From Artocarpus heterophyllus (lineage: Eukaryota > Streptophyta > Magnoliopsida > Rosales > Moraceae): 64,000 nucleotides of DNA. The translations under genes and the position numbers were made by a program. The stretch is taken from positions 248,001 through 312,000 of the forward strand of contig JAJQZP010000445.1 of NCBI GenBank assembly GCA_025403435.1, written 5' to 3'. Of this stretch, positions 1 to 14,083 are shown one piece after another (the stretch's first letter is position 1; the number at the start of each line of letters is the position of its first letter). Under the pieces are notes generated by a model. That model made no database searches and was not told where the DNA came from. It saw only the letters and a program-made list of their open reading frames with translations.

Positions 1-525
1 GAATATATTTGTGAAAAATGTTTTTAATAGACAATAAAGAATATTCATATAAGCCACATTTAATAACTAACATAGCATGCTATTATATGCTTTGTCTTTT
101 TTCCTGCCGGCAAGATTGTACTGCCATCTAATACAAAAAATTGAGAAATATAACATCACATATGTTCAAGGCAACATTAATGTTAAAAAGTTTTAACAAT
201 AGTTTGGATGTCTAATTTCTGATGTCACACATCTCCAACGCAAGTGTTATATTAAATGAATGCAACACAAGGTTTATTCCTGAAACTATAGCCTGACGTG
301 ATACATTGTATATTTTATGAGAAACTGGTTCCTGTTCAAAAATATTGATATCCCATGTTTTACGAACCTTATTACAACGTAATTTTTTCTTGCCAGATAA
401 CCGATCATATATGGCTTTACATTTACAGCTAAACATGTCTTCATATATGTTAACAGTTTCAGGAAAAGCAAGAGATTGAATTAAACAAAATCAAATCGTG
501 GCACATAGTAGAATAACTTGACATC
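1..525. other. 3' flank of the GNAT gene
   Basis: This AT-rich stretch lies downstream of the acetyltransferase stop codon and probably includes its 3' untranslated region. I see no coding exon or element here. Short open frames on the minus strand (212-471) have no recognisable motif. Confidence 0.5.
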
Positions 526-3500
526 TTATAGTTGCACACCAGGCACGGCAGTCCATAAGAGAATCCGCCGTGGTCGATCTAGAAACCGGGCTTGCCATGC
601 AGGTTCATCACTTTCATAAACAAAACCACTCTTTAGGTACAACTTCTTAGCCGGTTCATTGTCAACAGCTACATGTACGTATAGATCAGATATACCTGCA
701 CACAAATCACAACCCAGTTGAAATAGCACTTAAACTTGTGCCCATCTCATGTTCTTTATAAAGAATTCGTGCTCAGAAAAGTATGGGGCAAGTGTCATCT
801 ATTTGAACATTTACGATTCATGTAGAAGAAATGAAATTTATCCAAGAAAAAAGAAAAAGAGAGAGAGAGAGAAAGAGTTGTCAATACAACAAAGACCTCA
901 TCCTCAGAAATAATAGGCATACTTTATTAGCTTTTTAATCGTCTCCAAATTGAAGATGTATGGCAGATGTAAATGTGTTTACCCATCCGGCAAAATCATA
1001 AATGAAAACCAAGGATGTCGCAAGGCTTCGGGAGAATATGATGATGTGCGCATTTGGAGAAGAATATTTGTGTATTTAATATCCAAATGCTGTTTTTAGA
1101 TTCTTTTGGGGAAGGGGGGAAAAAAGAAGAAAATGGGGAAAAGTAAACAATGAATTTTTTTTTTTTTTGAAGGGAAAAACGATGAAATTGGTGGCCGACA
1201 TATTTGAAGCAAAGGAACATCAGAATCCTTTTTCCTTACCCCATTCTTGAGCAACTAACTTTGACTTTTCAATAACCGCATAACCTAACCCATTTCTATG
1301 TAATTCTGCGGCCACGCACACATTGCTCAGATAGGCTCGTGCAAAATCAGCTCCAACACCCTGTTGAGACGAACACCTTAGACATTCTTCCATTTTCCAT
1401 TTACATTTTGTATCGTTTTAAGTAAAGAACAAACAACATGAAAAGTTACTCTGAAAATTGTTTGCAAAACAAGTGAGACAATCATTGCATACAAAGCCTA
1501 CACCTTTCTTGCAAGGTTTGTTACATATAGCATTAAGCTGGCAATTAAATCTGAGCGTAATCTGCGGATATTCATCTATATACATCCAATTTTCTCAGAT
1601 AACGTTTATATGTATTTCACGTTAAAAAATCAAAATCTGCATAAAGACTGACAAAAGACCGAACTTCATCAATGTCGCTCGACAAATTCAAAGTGCAAGA
1701 TAAGGATTCGACATACAGAAACCAAATAGCAGCATAATTTTTTAAGTTGAAAGAAAGAGTTAATCACTAGCTTCCTTGATCAAAATCTAAAGGACCAAAA
1801 TTTAGAAATAATAATCACCACTTCAGGAACCATCCCTTTGACATATCATTCACATTGCCACCTTAAAAACACTAGAGCGGTTGATGATAACCAGAGGCAT
1901 GAAATGTACATTCAACAGTAAGCAACAAAGTTAAGCAACTTATCTCCAAATAATTTAAGCCAGAATTTAATATCTTTAACCACATATGATTTGTCTTAAC
2001 TTTGGTCTTCTAATTCTGTTAGTCAAATTAACTTCTTGATGAAGAAATTAGTTTCAAGCAGCAAAGGCACATTAATACATCCAAAATCTTATTTTATGCA
2101 CTAACATTTAATCAAATACCTGTGGTTTCTTTCCAACTATCTCATCTGGAAGCCTCATGCATTGGTTAAGATCAAGGGTTCCAACTACCACTCGATCTTC
2201 TCCATTGTAAGAAAACTGCACAGTATAAATAAAACAGTTGGATTAAATACTCAACATAACAGAAAACAAAACAATCGTCCTATGTTTCCAGCTGCTAATT
2301 ATTGAATGGTTACTTATTTTGATTGACGAACAAGGTAACAGAAACTAGGCAGATTAAGCCACTGCTCTTCATTAAGATCCTATACCAATCATTCTCACAA
2401 ATGATGAATGATAAAATAAGAGAAATCTGGAATCCAGAAATAAATACAAGCGTAGGAAGCAATCAGCTATTATGCTTACAACAAAGTGATAAGCTAGATT
2501 TGCACAAGGGTGTATAAGAAGTAATTACCTTAAACCCTTTATCAAAAAAGTCAGTTTCATACCACAATTTTGTTAAAGGAAAGCTTTTAAGGAAAGAGAA
2601 AATGCATATAAAACAAGGAGAAGCATTTATAATACTCCATGCTTAAAACATATAAAGATGAAATGCATTGCTAACATTAAGGGAGGCAAAACTAATACAT
2701 AATTCTAAGCAGTTTGAGCGTTAAAAGCGTGGAAGAAGGAAGTTAAACGGAGAATAGCCTACTGCACATTCCTGATTTCTTTTCAAATTCAGCAAATTAT
2801 TAACCTCACGAAGTGTATGCAGCCGTGAAGATCATCATTGTAAGCAAAGATCTTGGTTTGGGTTTTTTCCCTTTTTACTTTGCTACCTTGATATGAGATT
2901 AGGCCATATAAACACTATAACAAGATGCTTAAAGGACTCAGACTCGTCAATTCTTCCAAATCATATAGCAATTTCGACATGTATTCAAATCATAGTGATT
3001 AGACATACATTCAACCATGAACTTGCAGTATTGCCACACAATATCTTAACCAAAGCCACAGCAACCTTGTACAACTTAATTCATTTGTAAAAACATTTTT
3101 CCAGGATAACAAATTAATTGGCAATTAAAGACTAATGAAGCAAGGCCAAGTAACATATCTAACAAAAATTTTTGCTTCCATATAAAAGGGACACGAATAA
3201 CCTAATGTAATAACTGATAACTGGAAAATTGAGAATCTTTGCATCAGCAAAGAAAGAAAGCCAACAAACCTTACATGCAGCACATAAATCATCTGAAAGG
3301 TTTGATATCTGCGACAACGGAATAGTAGCATTTATGCATGAAACTCTTCTGAATTCTTCCCTCTTTCCAGAAATTCGTTCTTTTAGCGCTTCAAACTCAC
3401 GCTCTGCCAAGTACTTTTGGTGATCCTAATGACACTTGACAAGGAAAAAGAACCATCGGTACAAAAGAACACTCTCTCTCAACTGTGACACACAGGAAGA

Positions 3501-4668
3501 AATAAAACTAAGCAATACACATGTTTGTTACTTTGTTCGAGTGTGTGTGTGAATCCCAAAAGAAAGTTCTTTTGTGTGCATGGAAATAAGGAGCAACTGA
3601 AATACTATGAAATGGGCATGATCTAGAACCACAAAATTATCTTCACGGTACAACAAGAAATGATATCCAAGAAAAAGAAAGCTTTCCAATGGCATCATCC
3701 ACGTCCCAAAAGGATAGAATTCAGGAAATTCACTATTTTTCAGCTAAAACCAATCTACAATTATTCATTCAACAATGAAACCTAAAATTAACAGATATAG
3801 AAAGTTCAAAACCATTGATTAAGGTCATAGTAATCGTTTCCCCCCTAAACAAACACAAATAAATAATTTCTTTTAAACTTTTTGTTGAATCATCTGATGT
3901 TGGCCTATAGAAATCTAAGATGATGCATTTGCATACTCAAGTTATCAATTATCCTGCTTAAAAAGCTTCTAATCAGAAGTCCATAACTTTTTGAAGTTAA
4001 AAGGCAACAAATCCTTGGCACTAATATTGAACTCTTCGCAATCATTACAAGTAACTGAAAAACTTAACAAACAAAAAGATAGCTTGCAATTAGCAAAACA
4101 ATTACTAGTAAACACATACATATACAAGAGATATAACCGTTAAATATCAGTGGATAATCAAGATCAATATGAACATAAAAGTTATCATGCCATAACATTG
4201 ATCTTACCTTCAATAAGATAAAAATGACAATGATTTCCGTTTGAATAAGTAACAATAAAAAATCTAGAGACAGAGAGATTAGAGAATCCAAAAGTTAATA
4301 GGTTAACCGTCATTTTTTGGGGAAAGAAACACGCAGACAAGAAAGAGACCGGAGACACTAACTTCGATGCGATAGGAAGTGGGGTCGAATTCATAGAAGG
4401 AGCGAACGCGGAGACAAGCAGCGGCCCAGAGCTGGTCCTCGGCGAAGGCCTCGGCGACGGAGACGGTGGAGTGGTCGATGGCGGACGAAGGAGGAACCGT
4501 CTGGTTTTCGGTGCAGAGGGAAGAGGCGGCGATGGGGCGGCACCGGAGGCGGCGATAGGCCGCGGCCATGGAAGTGTGAAGAGAGGAGGAGGAGGAGGGC
4601 CTGCAATTCCATCGGTCTGAGGTTGGAAACGGACGAGAAGAACATGGAGACGAAGAAACGAGGGCCAT
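526..4668 (-). CDS. Plastid-type GCN5-related N-acetyltransferase (GNAT), five exons
   Basis: The product is a predicted acetyl-CoA-dependent N-acetyltransferase that would acetylate protein N-termini and/or lysines, probably in the plastid. My spliced model is exons 4668-4363, 3425-3270, 2215-2120, 1360-1240 and 695-526, giving 282 residues. Every intron has GT and AG ends (donors GTTAGT, GTTTGT, GTATTT, GTAAGG) and the reading frame holds across all joins. The first ~40 residues are Ser/Arg-rich, like a transit peptide. Exon 2 carries LAEREFEALKERISGKR and RRVSCINAT, which I recognise from the plant GNAT group that includes Arabidopsis At4g28030. Exon 3 gives the GEDRVVVGTLDLNQ beta strands. 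Exon 4 has LHRNGLGYAVIEKS, the acetyl-CoA loop (Q/R-x-x-G-x-G), with His in the Q/R position. Exon 5 has LYVHVAVDNEPAKKLYLKSGF, the C-terminal GNAT motif. No frame breaks are seen. The exact subfamily is not certain. Confidence 0.88.
858..872. repeat. GA microsatellite inside a small downstream intron flank
   Basis: A short run of GA dinucleotides lies within intron 4 of the GNAT gene (696-1239). Confidence 0.7.
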
Positions 4669-6530
4669 TTTTCGTTTTGGATGCTTTGTTCTGGTGTTTT
4701 CTGGCTTTGGTTGTGATTAATTATCCATGTTATCTTATTATCATAGGAGTCAAGAGGGAAGAATTTGCTTGGTCGTATTCAGATGGATCCGATCCTTTTC
4801 TTTCCCCAGTTATTTATCTTATTTATTTATTTACTTATTTATTTTATTTTTCTCCTTTACAAAAACTGCCTGCTTTTATCTGCTTAAGGTTGTTATTGGA
4901 AAGAGAAAATTACATGTTATGCTACATTTTTAAACGATATATTTATTTATATTATATTTTTTGTAAGGTGTTTGATATAGTGATAGAAATTATTGATCAA
5001 AACTATATTTACTGTAGTATATAAGAGATTTATACTGTGGCAATTTTTTTTCTTTTTATTGTAACATATGAAGGCTTTACACTATTCATAATTGAGATAG
5101 TGGTTAAAACCACTCCTTATCAAATAATATTTTAAAAAGTTTATGCCATACTATCATTCATTTTACATGTTAAGTTATGTCACAAATAAACATGAATGAT
5201 ATTTATAAAAAGGATATCTTAAAAAACGACATTTAGGAAAATTCCCCATTTGGAAACATATAGAATGTTCAAAAAGTGAGTTATAACTGAGTATTAAAGC
5301 TGAAAGTACTATAGCATGTGAAAGCATTACATTGTAGTATATTTTTGCTTTACACTGTAGTATATGAGAGTTTTATACGGTTTGAGCTGGAATTGAGTTT
5401 GCCAAAATAGTTGGAACTAATAAGTTAGAAGCAAAACAATATAACGTATAAAAACTTAACACTATAACATAATATTGTTTTACACTACAGCATACTTTCA
5501 TATTATAGTCTAGCTTGTGAGAGCTTTACACTATAACAGTTGAAACTAACAAGTTAGAATGATGTTTCGAAACATATTCTTTTACGTTGGTTTTACTTAT
5601 TCTCTTTTCAGTTAAGGGTTGGATACTTCATAGTCTCACCTAAAGATCTCTATCCAATCAATATATTGTAGAGTCTTGGGTGACATGTGTAAAACTTGGG
5701 TCCATCCATCCATCGAGTAGAATTAGATTAAGTCCTTTGTGTTCTATTGATGGATCCCTCGATTTTCTCTACAACCTTATTTTGAGATCTTGCTTGACCA
5801 ATGTGTTGTGTCGTATTAAATGTGAAGCTAAGAGAAATCTAGGTCTTCCATCCATTAAGATTGGCATAAGATTATAACTTATCCCTAAATATTATACGAC
5901 CAATAAAATGTCTAAGGGCAAATATGGTTTATGAATTTTTTTTCTTTGAGCTTAGTCCACTGTTTGACCTTGAAATTTCTTTAAATTCCTCCCCAACTTA
6001 AGTACCACTTTTGAAATATAAGGATTTATCTATACCATATTTATACGAATAATTAGGCCATTTGGCATTTTAATTAGAACTAAAGTTTTAAATTTAAGAA
6101 CTGTAGTGTATGAGAGTTTTAGAACGTAGTAACTTTTTGCTAGTTTTACAATGTAGTTAATTAGAACTTTTTAGTTGAAACTATAGAGTGCCAAATGGAT
6201 GTAGTATATTCGAATACCAAACATATCTTTCTATTTGAAAATATTAAGCGTAATTTACAAAATATCTTTTGAAAATTTTAAGCCTAATTTAGAAACTAAA
6301 ATAATAGGGTTAAATAGCTAGTTTTGAAAGCGGTGGCCATCCTAATTTACACCTAATTTTGGTTTATCAAAATAGTACCGGTGAATAAAACTTATAAATG
6401 ATATAGACCTAATTTAAGCAAAACGAAACTTGGTTTGGTCCTCACCAATATATAATTTTCCCTTTTCCTTCCCTCCTGTGATTTTTAGGGAAAGATTTTT
6501 TTTTTTAAAGAAACTGTTGCAAATACTAGA
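4669..6530. other. Intergenic AT-rich spacer upstream of the GNAT gene, with degenerate repeats
   Basis: The GNAT promoter must lie at the left end of this stretch, but I cannot place a TATA box with confidence. From about 5010 to 6170 a loose motif recurs: a core like CTGTAGTATATGAGAGTTTTA and variants such as TTTACACTATAACA, seen near 5013, 5077, 5345, 5490, 5530 and 6105. No gene is seen. Confidence 0.55.
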
Positions 6531-7542
6531 TTTTACCAGTCGATTAGTAAATTATGTTATATGTTTTGTAAATGTAAAATAAATAGCATATTTGAACAAA
6601 TTGATATTTTAAAGCAATCAAAATCTCAAAAATATCTTAAATTTAATTTTTCTATTTCCTCCCTCTTCCCTTTGTATGTGGCTTTCTCTCTCCCCCTTTG
6701 TTTCTCTCACTTTTCCCTTTCTATCTAATCTTTGCTCTCCTTCAAATGGAGTTTCGACGACACACAAATCCAATGTTGTCCATCGTTGGCAGCAACCTCC
6801 ATCCCCAAGAGAAGCTTCGATGAATGCAAAAGAGCTTCGACGGAGATGCGATTGCCACGAAGAATTGCAACAGCTTTTGTCTTTGACAATGACAAAGTAT
6901 GGTGTTGATCTTCCAAGAGCTTTGATGCACGTTGGCATTTGTCACGAGCGAAGCACAACTGACAGGGAAATAGTGACAATGATGCAGTGGTTTTTTTGCG
7001 TAGATTGGATGGCGAACAATGACTACAACGCGTTTGGGTTCTAGGGTTGGAATGATCAGTGTCATCTGCTAGTTAGGAGACAGGCAGTAGTGGTTGAGCG
7101 TTGGTGGCAAGTCGATGGCCATGGCTAGAGCATGACCGAAGCTTGGCATGTTGGAAAAATAGTACGCAGCGGGAATTTTAAAAAATTTTACATCAGAGTA
7201 TTTTCTAAAACATAAGTTTGACATGCTATATGCATAAATTAACCAGATCTTACTAACCTTTATATGCCGAAGAACTTCCACAATCCGTAAAGAGAAGTAA
7301 CGTTTCAAAAGAGCCTCAACCAACTGGTCTTCTTTACTATTCTCTATCCATGACCGGAGTGAGTGTGGGCTCACATGTATAGCTCTTCCTGTATGTGACT
7401 TTCCTTCCAACCAATCGAGAGAACCCAAAGCAAGTGTTCGTGATTTGTGAACGAAAGCTCTCAGGGAGTTTTCAGATTCTCACTAGCAGAGTATCACTCT
7501 CAATCTCTCAATTGATCTAAATAACTTGTGTGACTTACCCCC

Positions 7543-7550
7543 TATTTATA
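7543..7550 (-). promoter_or_regulatory. TATA box of copia A 3' LTR
   Basis: TATAAATA followed by GGGGG on the minus strand. The equivalent box in the 5' LTR, which would drive the element, is at 15100-15107. Confidence 0.75.
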
Positions 7551-7667
7551 GAGGTTGGGTCTAGGGTCACTGTTTATCAGATTACTCCTCAAAAATTCAA
7601 ATCAGAATCAAATTCGGATCAATATCGGATGAAATTCGCGTGAAAACGTGTGATCTTTTTACTGCAC

Positions 7668-7755
7668 GATAGGCAGGCCGATCTGCCTAATAGGTAGGCC
7701 GAACTTGCCCCATCAGCAGGCCGAACTTAAGGATCGGCATGCCGAACTGTCAATA
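7668..7755. repeat. U3 palindromic GC array, copia A 3' LTR
   Basis: Three to four copies of a GGCAGGCCGAACT-like unit, with GGCATGCC at the right end. This LTR has one more unit than the 5' LTR (15225-15295). The stretch is GC-rich in otherwise AT-rich sequence. Confidence 0.8.
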
Positions 7756-9146
7756 AAAAATCTCAGTGAATCTTTTATTTTCCACCCGAGATTCTATAGG
7801 ATAAAGTCTCAGTTTTAATTCAAATAACCCAATAGAAAAGTTATCTAATTAAAACAACTTTATCTAGATAATCTCTAAGAAGATAAATGAATTCCAAATA
7901 ATTCTACAAGTTTATCTTCATCTACTTTATCCAAAAATCAAATCAAGCGATAAACAGACAAGAATTATCCGATTCTTACAATTCTACAAGTTTATCTTAA
8001 ATTAATTTTTTGATTCTTTCAAATTTCAACCAATCTAATAAATCCGACATAAGTTATCAATTATCAGAAAAGCACGCCGTATCATTACAGGATGTTGTGA
8101 GCTAGCAAAGGGGACCAAATGGACCTATATAGTTTAAGCTCTTGATAATTACGAAACCCAATATCCTAGATATATATTTCATAATTATAAATTCCAACGC
8201 TACTTCCACTAAAAGCTTGGAGCTGCACTCTTGAACTACATAGAATTACGAGGCCCGTATAGCTAAGTCTCCATGATATATCACAGTGTATCGTATCCCC
8301 ATATGATAATCCATAATCGGCTTAAGGACAAGTTCTGTCTTACCTTCTCAATTATTTTTATCTTACGTTCCTAGTATCTCACCATTAGAAAACTTACTAT
8401 CTAAGGACAGTATACCATTCGATTACACCTATGTATCCAAATGGTTGAGCGCTCCAGTTTTTCAATTACAGGATAACGCATATAAGAGGATATCATTACT
8501 CCTAAAAAGGAGCTATGGATTCCATATCTATGAATAACAGGTCTACGCTATCAAGAGTCATGCTTCCAACGTACCAGCATGCATACCACTATTAAGATGT
8601 GGGTGTCACCCTTTGGTACATCAAAAGACACAAGCCAAGACAACGGGCCTACTATTCATCTCAGGATTAAGATACAATACAAATGATTGTCTAAAGTGAA
8701 TAGATTTACCGAGACAAAATTATTAATCCAAATCAATTCACTTTATGTCCTGATCCAACACATCGTCACCTATGACAACGTGCCAATATTTCTATTCACA
8801 AAGTCCACCTCCGATGGTCAAGACAAACGATCTCCCAAAAGGGATTTAGACAACATAACAATCTTTGCATAAATACAGTGCCCAACTTTATTCCCTCGAA
8901 TGTAGATCTTATGATTTAGACCATCACCTTAAGAATCATGTGTTCTACATAATCTGTCCATCATATGCTTAATTCTTAAGGTTTAGACTGACAGTCGTAG
9001 ACTATTGTTTAATTAATATGCATTCAACAAATATGAACGTAAAAAGAACAAGATTTGGTATATAAACAATGAATAAATTCTTTATGATAAAAAATGTCTC
9101 CAAAAACTTATTACATTTTTACTCCTTAGGGCATACATGTCTAACA

Positions 9147-9163
9147 ATCTCCCACTTGCACTA
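9147..9163 (-). promoter_or_regulatory. Polypurine tract of copia A
   Basis: Next to the 3' LTR the minus strand reads GTGCAAGTGGGAGAT, a purine-rich primer site for plus-strand DNA synthesis. Elements B and C have the same AAGTGGGAGA core in the same place. Confidence 0.8.
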
Positions 9164-12100
9164 AGTGAGTAAATATAACAAATCTCGCATCCCCATAGCT
9201 TCCACATGCCTCTCGAAGACTCTCCCAGCAAGTGTCTTTGTGAATGGATCAGCTAAATTGTCCTCTGACGTGATCTTGCACACCGTGACTTTCCCACCCT
9301 CAACGAAGTCCTTTATCACATGATACTTCCTATCAATATGCTTATTCTTCTTGTGAAATTTTGGTTCCTTAGCATTAGCTACCATCGCACTATATCACAG
9401 TATAGTGATACCGCCTTATCCATACCAAGAACTACCTCAAGATCACCAAGGAACTTGCGGAGCCACATTGATTCTTTCGCAGCATACTAGCTGCCACATA
9501 CTTGGTCTCCATCATTGAATACAAAGTGCAATCTTGCGTAGCACTTCTCCAACTGATGGCACCGCCGCCTAGAGTAAACACAAAACCTGAAGTCGATTTC
9601 CTAGAATCCAGGCAGGATTGAAAATCCAAGTCAGTATGTCCTAGAGGAGTCAGGTCCTCACTTGAATATACAAGTATATACCCTCGAGTCCTTTTTCAGG
9701 TACTTGAAAATATGCTATACCGCAACCCTAATGGTTCGCTTCTAGATTCGCCTGAAATCGACTTACAATCCCGACCGCATAACTAATATCAGGTCGTGTG
9801 CAAAGCATGGCATACATGAGACTACCCACTGCCGAAGCATAAGGCACCTTCTTCATGTTTTCTCTTTCTTCATAAGACTTTGGAGAGTTTTTCTTAGAAA
9901 GAGTAATTCCATACCTAGATGGTTGCCCACCTTTCTTGGAATCCTACATTGCAAACCTCCTGAGAATTTTATCTATGTAGCCGGCCTAGGACAAAGCTAT
10001 CATTTTGTTATTCCTATCCCGAAAGATGTAGATATCGAGAACAAAATTAGCCTCACCTAAGTCCTTCATGTCAAACTGCTTGGTCAACCATAATTTGACC
10101 GATGACAATGCCCCAACGTCATTGCCGATTAGTAGAATGTCATCTACATAGAGCAGTAGAAAAACCACCTTCCTATCCTTAATGTGTTTGTAAACACATG
10201 GCTCATCCACATTTTGTGAGAACCCATAAGTCTTGATCACCTGATCAAATTTTATGTTCTAAGAATGATAAGCTTGCTTAAGTCCATAAATTGACTTCAG
10301 CAGCTTACAAACCTTACCCTCTTGACCCGTGACCTTGAACCTGTCTGGTTGTTCCATATAAATAGACTTATTAAGATAGCCATTCAAAAAAGCCGTCTTG
10401 ACATCCATCTATCAAATCTCGTAGTCGAGAGCAGCAGCTATGGACAAGAGAATCCGGATGGACTTAAGTATGGCTACAGGCAAAAAGGTTTCCTCTTAAT
10501 CGATTCCTTCCTTTTGCGTATAACCCTTAGCTACCAGTCTAGCCTTAAAGGTTTTGACCTTTCCATCCACTCCTCTTTTCCTCTTGTAGATCCACTTACA
10601 CCCTCTGGGTTTTACCCCTTCGAGAAGATCCACAAGCTCCCAAACCTGATTAGTCTCCATAGACTTCATCTCAATGTTCATGGCCTCTGTCTAGAGTTTT
10701 GAATCAACATCCTCCATAGACTCTGTGTAAGTGTAAGGATCCCTATCATGTTCATCCGGTTCAGCCAAGAAGACTTCCCTATTGAACATATACCTCTCAG
10801 GTTGACGCCCGATCCTCCCACTACTTCGAAGCCCCTAAGGTTGTTGTTTAGGTTTGTTTGGTTTTTCTACGCTAATTGGAACCTCTGGAGTGATCGGATT
10901 ACTCCTTAACTCTTCAAGCGCCACTTTGCTTCGAGGTTTAAAGTCAATTATGTAACTCTCCTCAAGGAAAGTTGCATTAGTTGAAACCACGACTTTATTT
11001 TCCTTTGGGTTATAAAAAATAACCCCCTTTAGTCCCTTTTGGATATCCTACAAACACGAAACTTTCAAACATGCTTCCAACTTGTTCGGAACCCTAAACA
11101 AGACATGAGCCAGACATCTCCATATATGAATATGGTTTAAGGATGTCTTCCTACTCGTCCACAACTCGTGAGGAGTTTTAGGGACCGATTCTTAAGGCAC
11201 ATTTTTCAAAAGATAACATGCAGTTTGTAGTGCATATCCCCAAAAGGATAAAGTGCATATCCCCAAAAGGATAAAGGCAATGATGAATAACTCATCATGG
11301 ACCTAATCATGTCCAATAAAGTCCTATTTCTTCTCTCTACTATGCCATTCTGCTGCGGAGTGCCCGGCGTAGTCAAATGGGATAAAATCCCATTCTCTAA
11401 TAAGTGTCCCAAGAACTCATCAGAAAGGTATTCCCCACCTCGATCGGATCGAAGTGCCTTTATGGGTCTACCCAATTGCTTTTCCACTTTAGCCCAAAAC
11501 TCCTTGAACTTGTCAAAAGTTTCACTTTTGTGGTGCATCAGGTACACATACCCATACCTTGAGTAATCATCAATAAAAGTGACGAAGTACTCATACCCTT
11601 TCGTGACTGGATGTTCATTGGTCTGCAAACATCAACATGTACAAGTTCTAGAACCCCTTCGGCCCTATTACCCTTAGACCCAAATGGTCTTTTGGTCATT
11701 TTACCCTCTAAACAAGATTCACATTGAGCTATAGATTCCAGCTTTAAGTGACTTAAAGGTCTATCCCTTACCAACCTTTGAATCCTATTCAGGTTAATAT
11801 GACCAAGGCATAAATGCCAAAGATAAGTCTTATTAGAGTGAGAAGTTTTAAGACTTTTAGAGTTTTTATCATTCATCTCAACATTAAGCAATAAGTCCAT
11901 CTTTGGTTTGATAAAATATAGATTATTTTGCATCCATCCAGAACAGATAAAAGATTTGTTTTTACAAATCACCACTTTATTATTAAAAGAAACCAAGTAG
12001 GAGTCTTTAAATAAACAAGATACAAAAATTAAATTCCTTTTAAATTTAGGAACATAAAAACAATCTTGCAAAAATAAATTCCTATAATTATCAAAATAAA

Positions 12101-13121
12101 GATGGACATCTCCCACTGCTTCCGCTGAGACCAAGGATCCATCGCCCATCCAAAGCGTGAAGTCCTCATGTAGCAGACTTCTCGTTTCTTTGAACCCCTG
12201 CAGAGAAACACAAACATGATTAGTTGCACCGAAATCTATGACCCAAATGTCACTGGATTCCTTAACCAAACAAGTTTCTAAATATAGAAGATCACACCTA
12301 CCTCCTTTAGAAAAGAAGTCCTTGCAATGCTTCTTGATATGCCCGACCTTTCCACCGAAGAAGCACTTAAGCTTCTTTAGGTTCTTCTTCTTCTTCTTCT
12401 TCTTACTCTTGGTGCTAGCAGGAATAGAAGACTTCTCGTTCTTAGCCCGTTGCTTCTTTCCATTCCCAGAGTTAGGATTGGAACTAGAAGCAGCTACTAT
12501 GTTGGCCTCTCCACTCACAGGAGACTCCCTGATCAGCAGTTCAAACTCCTGTAACTGTTTCATCGGTTCTGTTAAGGTCATACCATGTCTATTGCTTAAA
12601 TTAAATGTAGCTCTAAATAGAATAAATTCCTTTGATAGAATCTCAAAGACCATAGTCATCTGAGTTTCAACATCGATGTCGGCTCCATTGGTTTGAGCCT
12701 CAGTGAGGTAACTCATGACCAACATCATATGCTCCTTTACAGATGTCCCCGGCCTCTGTCTACAGTTTAGAAGTTTTCGAAGCGCCCCTTGCCGCTACGT
12801 TATGGCCTGGCCTCCAAACATATCCTCAAGATTATCCAAGATCTGCTTTATAGTCTCATAATCCTGATGTTGAGCCTGTAGCACATTATTCATGCTGGCC
12901 ATAACATAGTGGGCCTGATCATTAGCATCTTTCCAGCGATCATACACTTGGAATTGCTTATTAGTTGAGTCTTCTATAGGCTCGGGAGGACAAGGGGTTG
13001 TTAGTACATATTTTAGTTTCTCAAAGGACAAGACGATATCCAGGTTCCGTTTCCAATCATTATAGCTCTTACCAGTTAATAGGTTTTTGTCATGTATCGA
13101 TGATAAATCATTTTTAGACAT
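9161..13121 (-). pseudogene. Decayed gag-pol of copia A
   Basis: The gag start is the ATG at 13121, beginning MSKNDLSS as in element B. An in-frame stop at 12795-12797 ends the first gag block after GGQAIT. The zinc knuckle has CFFGGKVGHIKKHC, so its second Cys is lost. The protease has DFGA in place of DSGA. GAG-pre-integrase (WHLCLGHIN) and integrase ([12 protein letters not shown]) follow, then a small internal duplication near 11235-11275 and several frame breaks. The reverse transcriptase still shows [11 protein letters not shown] at about 10140 on a short open block (9986-10240). RNase H pieces end at 9161 with the same C-terminal HVEAMGM as B. It cannot encode a working polyprotein. 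Confidence 0.9.
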
Positions 13122-14083
13122 TTTTAATCTACAATAAAGAATCGTATACCAAACATAAGCAAACATATGACAATAATTTAGTAAGATAACACAATCATGT
13201 AAAAACATACAAATGTGTTTATGTGTCAAAACCTTTAAAATGTCACTTCCTTACAACGATAATTCTCAACTCAGAGTTCAACAAGCTCCTAAGGGAGTCA
13301 TGCCAAATTCAATCAGGAACACGGATCTCCTCCTAATTAATATATGCCATCCAAGACTCGTATGATCCAGCATATATTAATAATCGTTTCTTTGGCCATT
13401 AATTTTATTAACAGAGCTCCTAAGGGAGGTTAATAATAAAATTAACGTGAGTGTATAACCATCGTTTCAATATTTTATCCATGATTTATAATCACCACCT
13501 AGGGATGTGCAACTATAAATCATGTTAAAATACCTTATCCTCTCAGAGATCCAATCTGGTACATGATAGAAATCTCTTCCTAGGGGTCGGGACCACCATG
13601 TTCTGCCTATGGACCAACGATGGAGGCCTTAGGTTCTCTCTTCGAAAACCTTCTCCCACTCAATCTTTTGAAATCAAGGTTTTATTTTAAAAATATGCAT
13701 GAACAATTTTAATATGAGCGGCACTCCCTATTCTATATGACATGTTATCAATATACATGGCAAATCATATTATAATGCAGACAAGCAAAGCAATCAAGCA
13801 AAGCTACAAGCAAAATAATAAATAACCATAATATTATGGCTCCACCCTAGAGAATAGAAAACTAAGATTACAAGAGAATAATCAAGACATATAATCGATT
13901 CTTCATCCTTGAATCCTCAAGCTGTATCCTTCTTCATGTAATACCCATCTTCAAGTCTTCAATCCCGTATGAATCGAATACTTCATATTTTCAGTCATAT
14001 CTAAATTTAATGTCTCTTAGAATTGTCCCAAAAACAAAATTAAAACTGCATCGAAGAAACTGCACATTTTCTAAAAATTTCCC

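Larger units (their letters stand above)
7149..9146 (-). repeat. 3' LTR of copia A
   Basis: On the plus strand it starts TGTTGG and ends CTAACA, so the element strand reads TGTTAG to CCAACA. It is 1998 bp. In it lie a TATAAATA promoter box (minus strand, 7543-7550) and, about 118 bp upstream in the direction of transcription, a GC-rich palindromic array (7668-7755). The open frame at 7069-7428 is LTR sequence, not a gene. Confidence 0.93.

Noticed and set aside
4623..5024. Plus-strand membrane-protein-like ORF next to the GNAT start
   Set aside because: It overlaps the GNAT first exon on the other strand and its Phe/Tyr/Leu-rich composition follows from AT-rich DNA.
6676..7065. Overlapping ORFs on both strands left of copia A
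   Set aside because: They lie in a probable non-autonomous TIR element, are cut off by the insertion and have no family resemblance.
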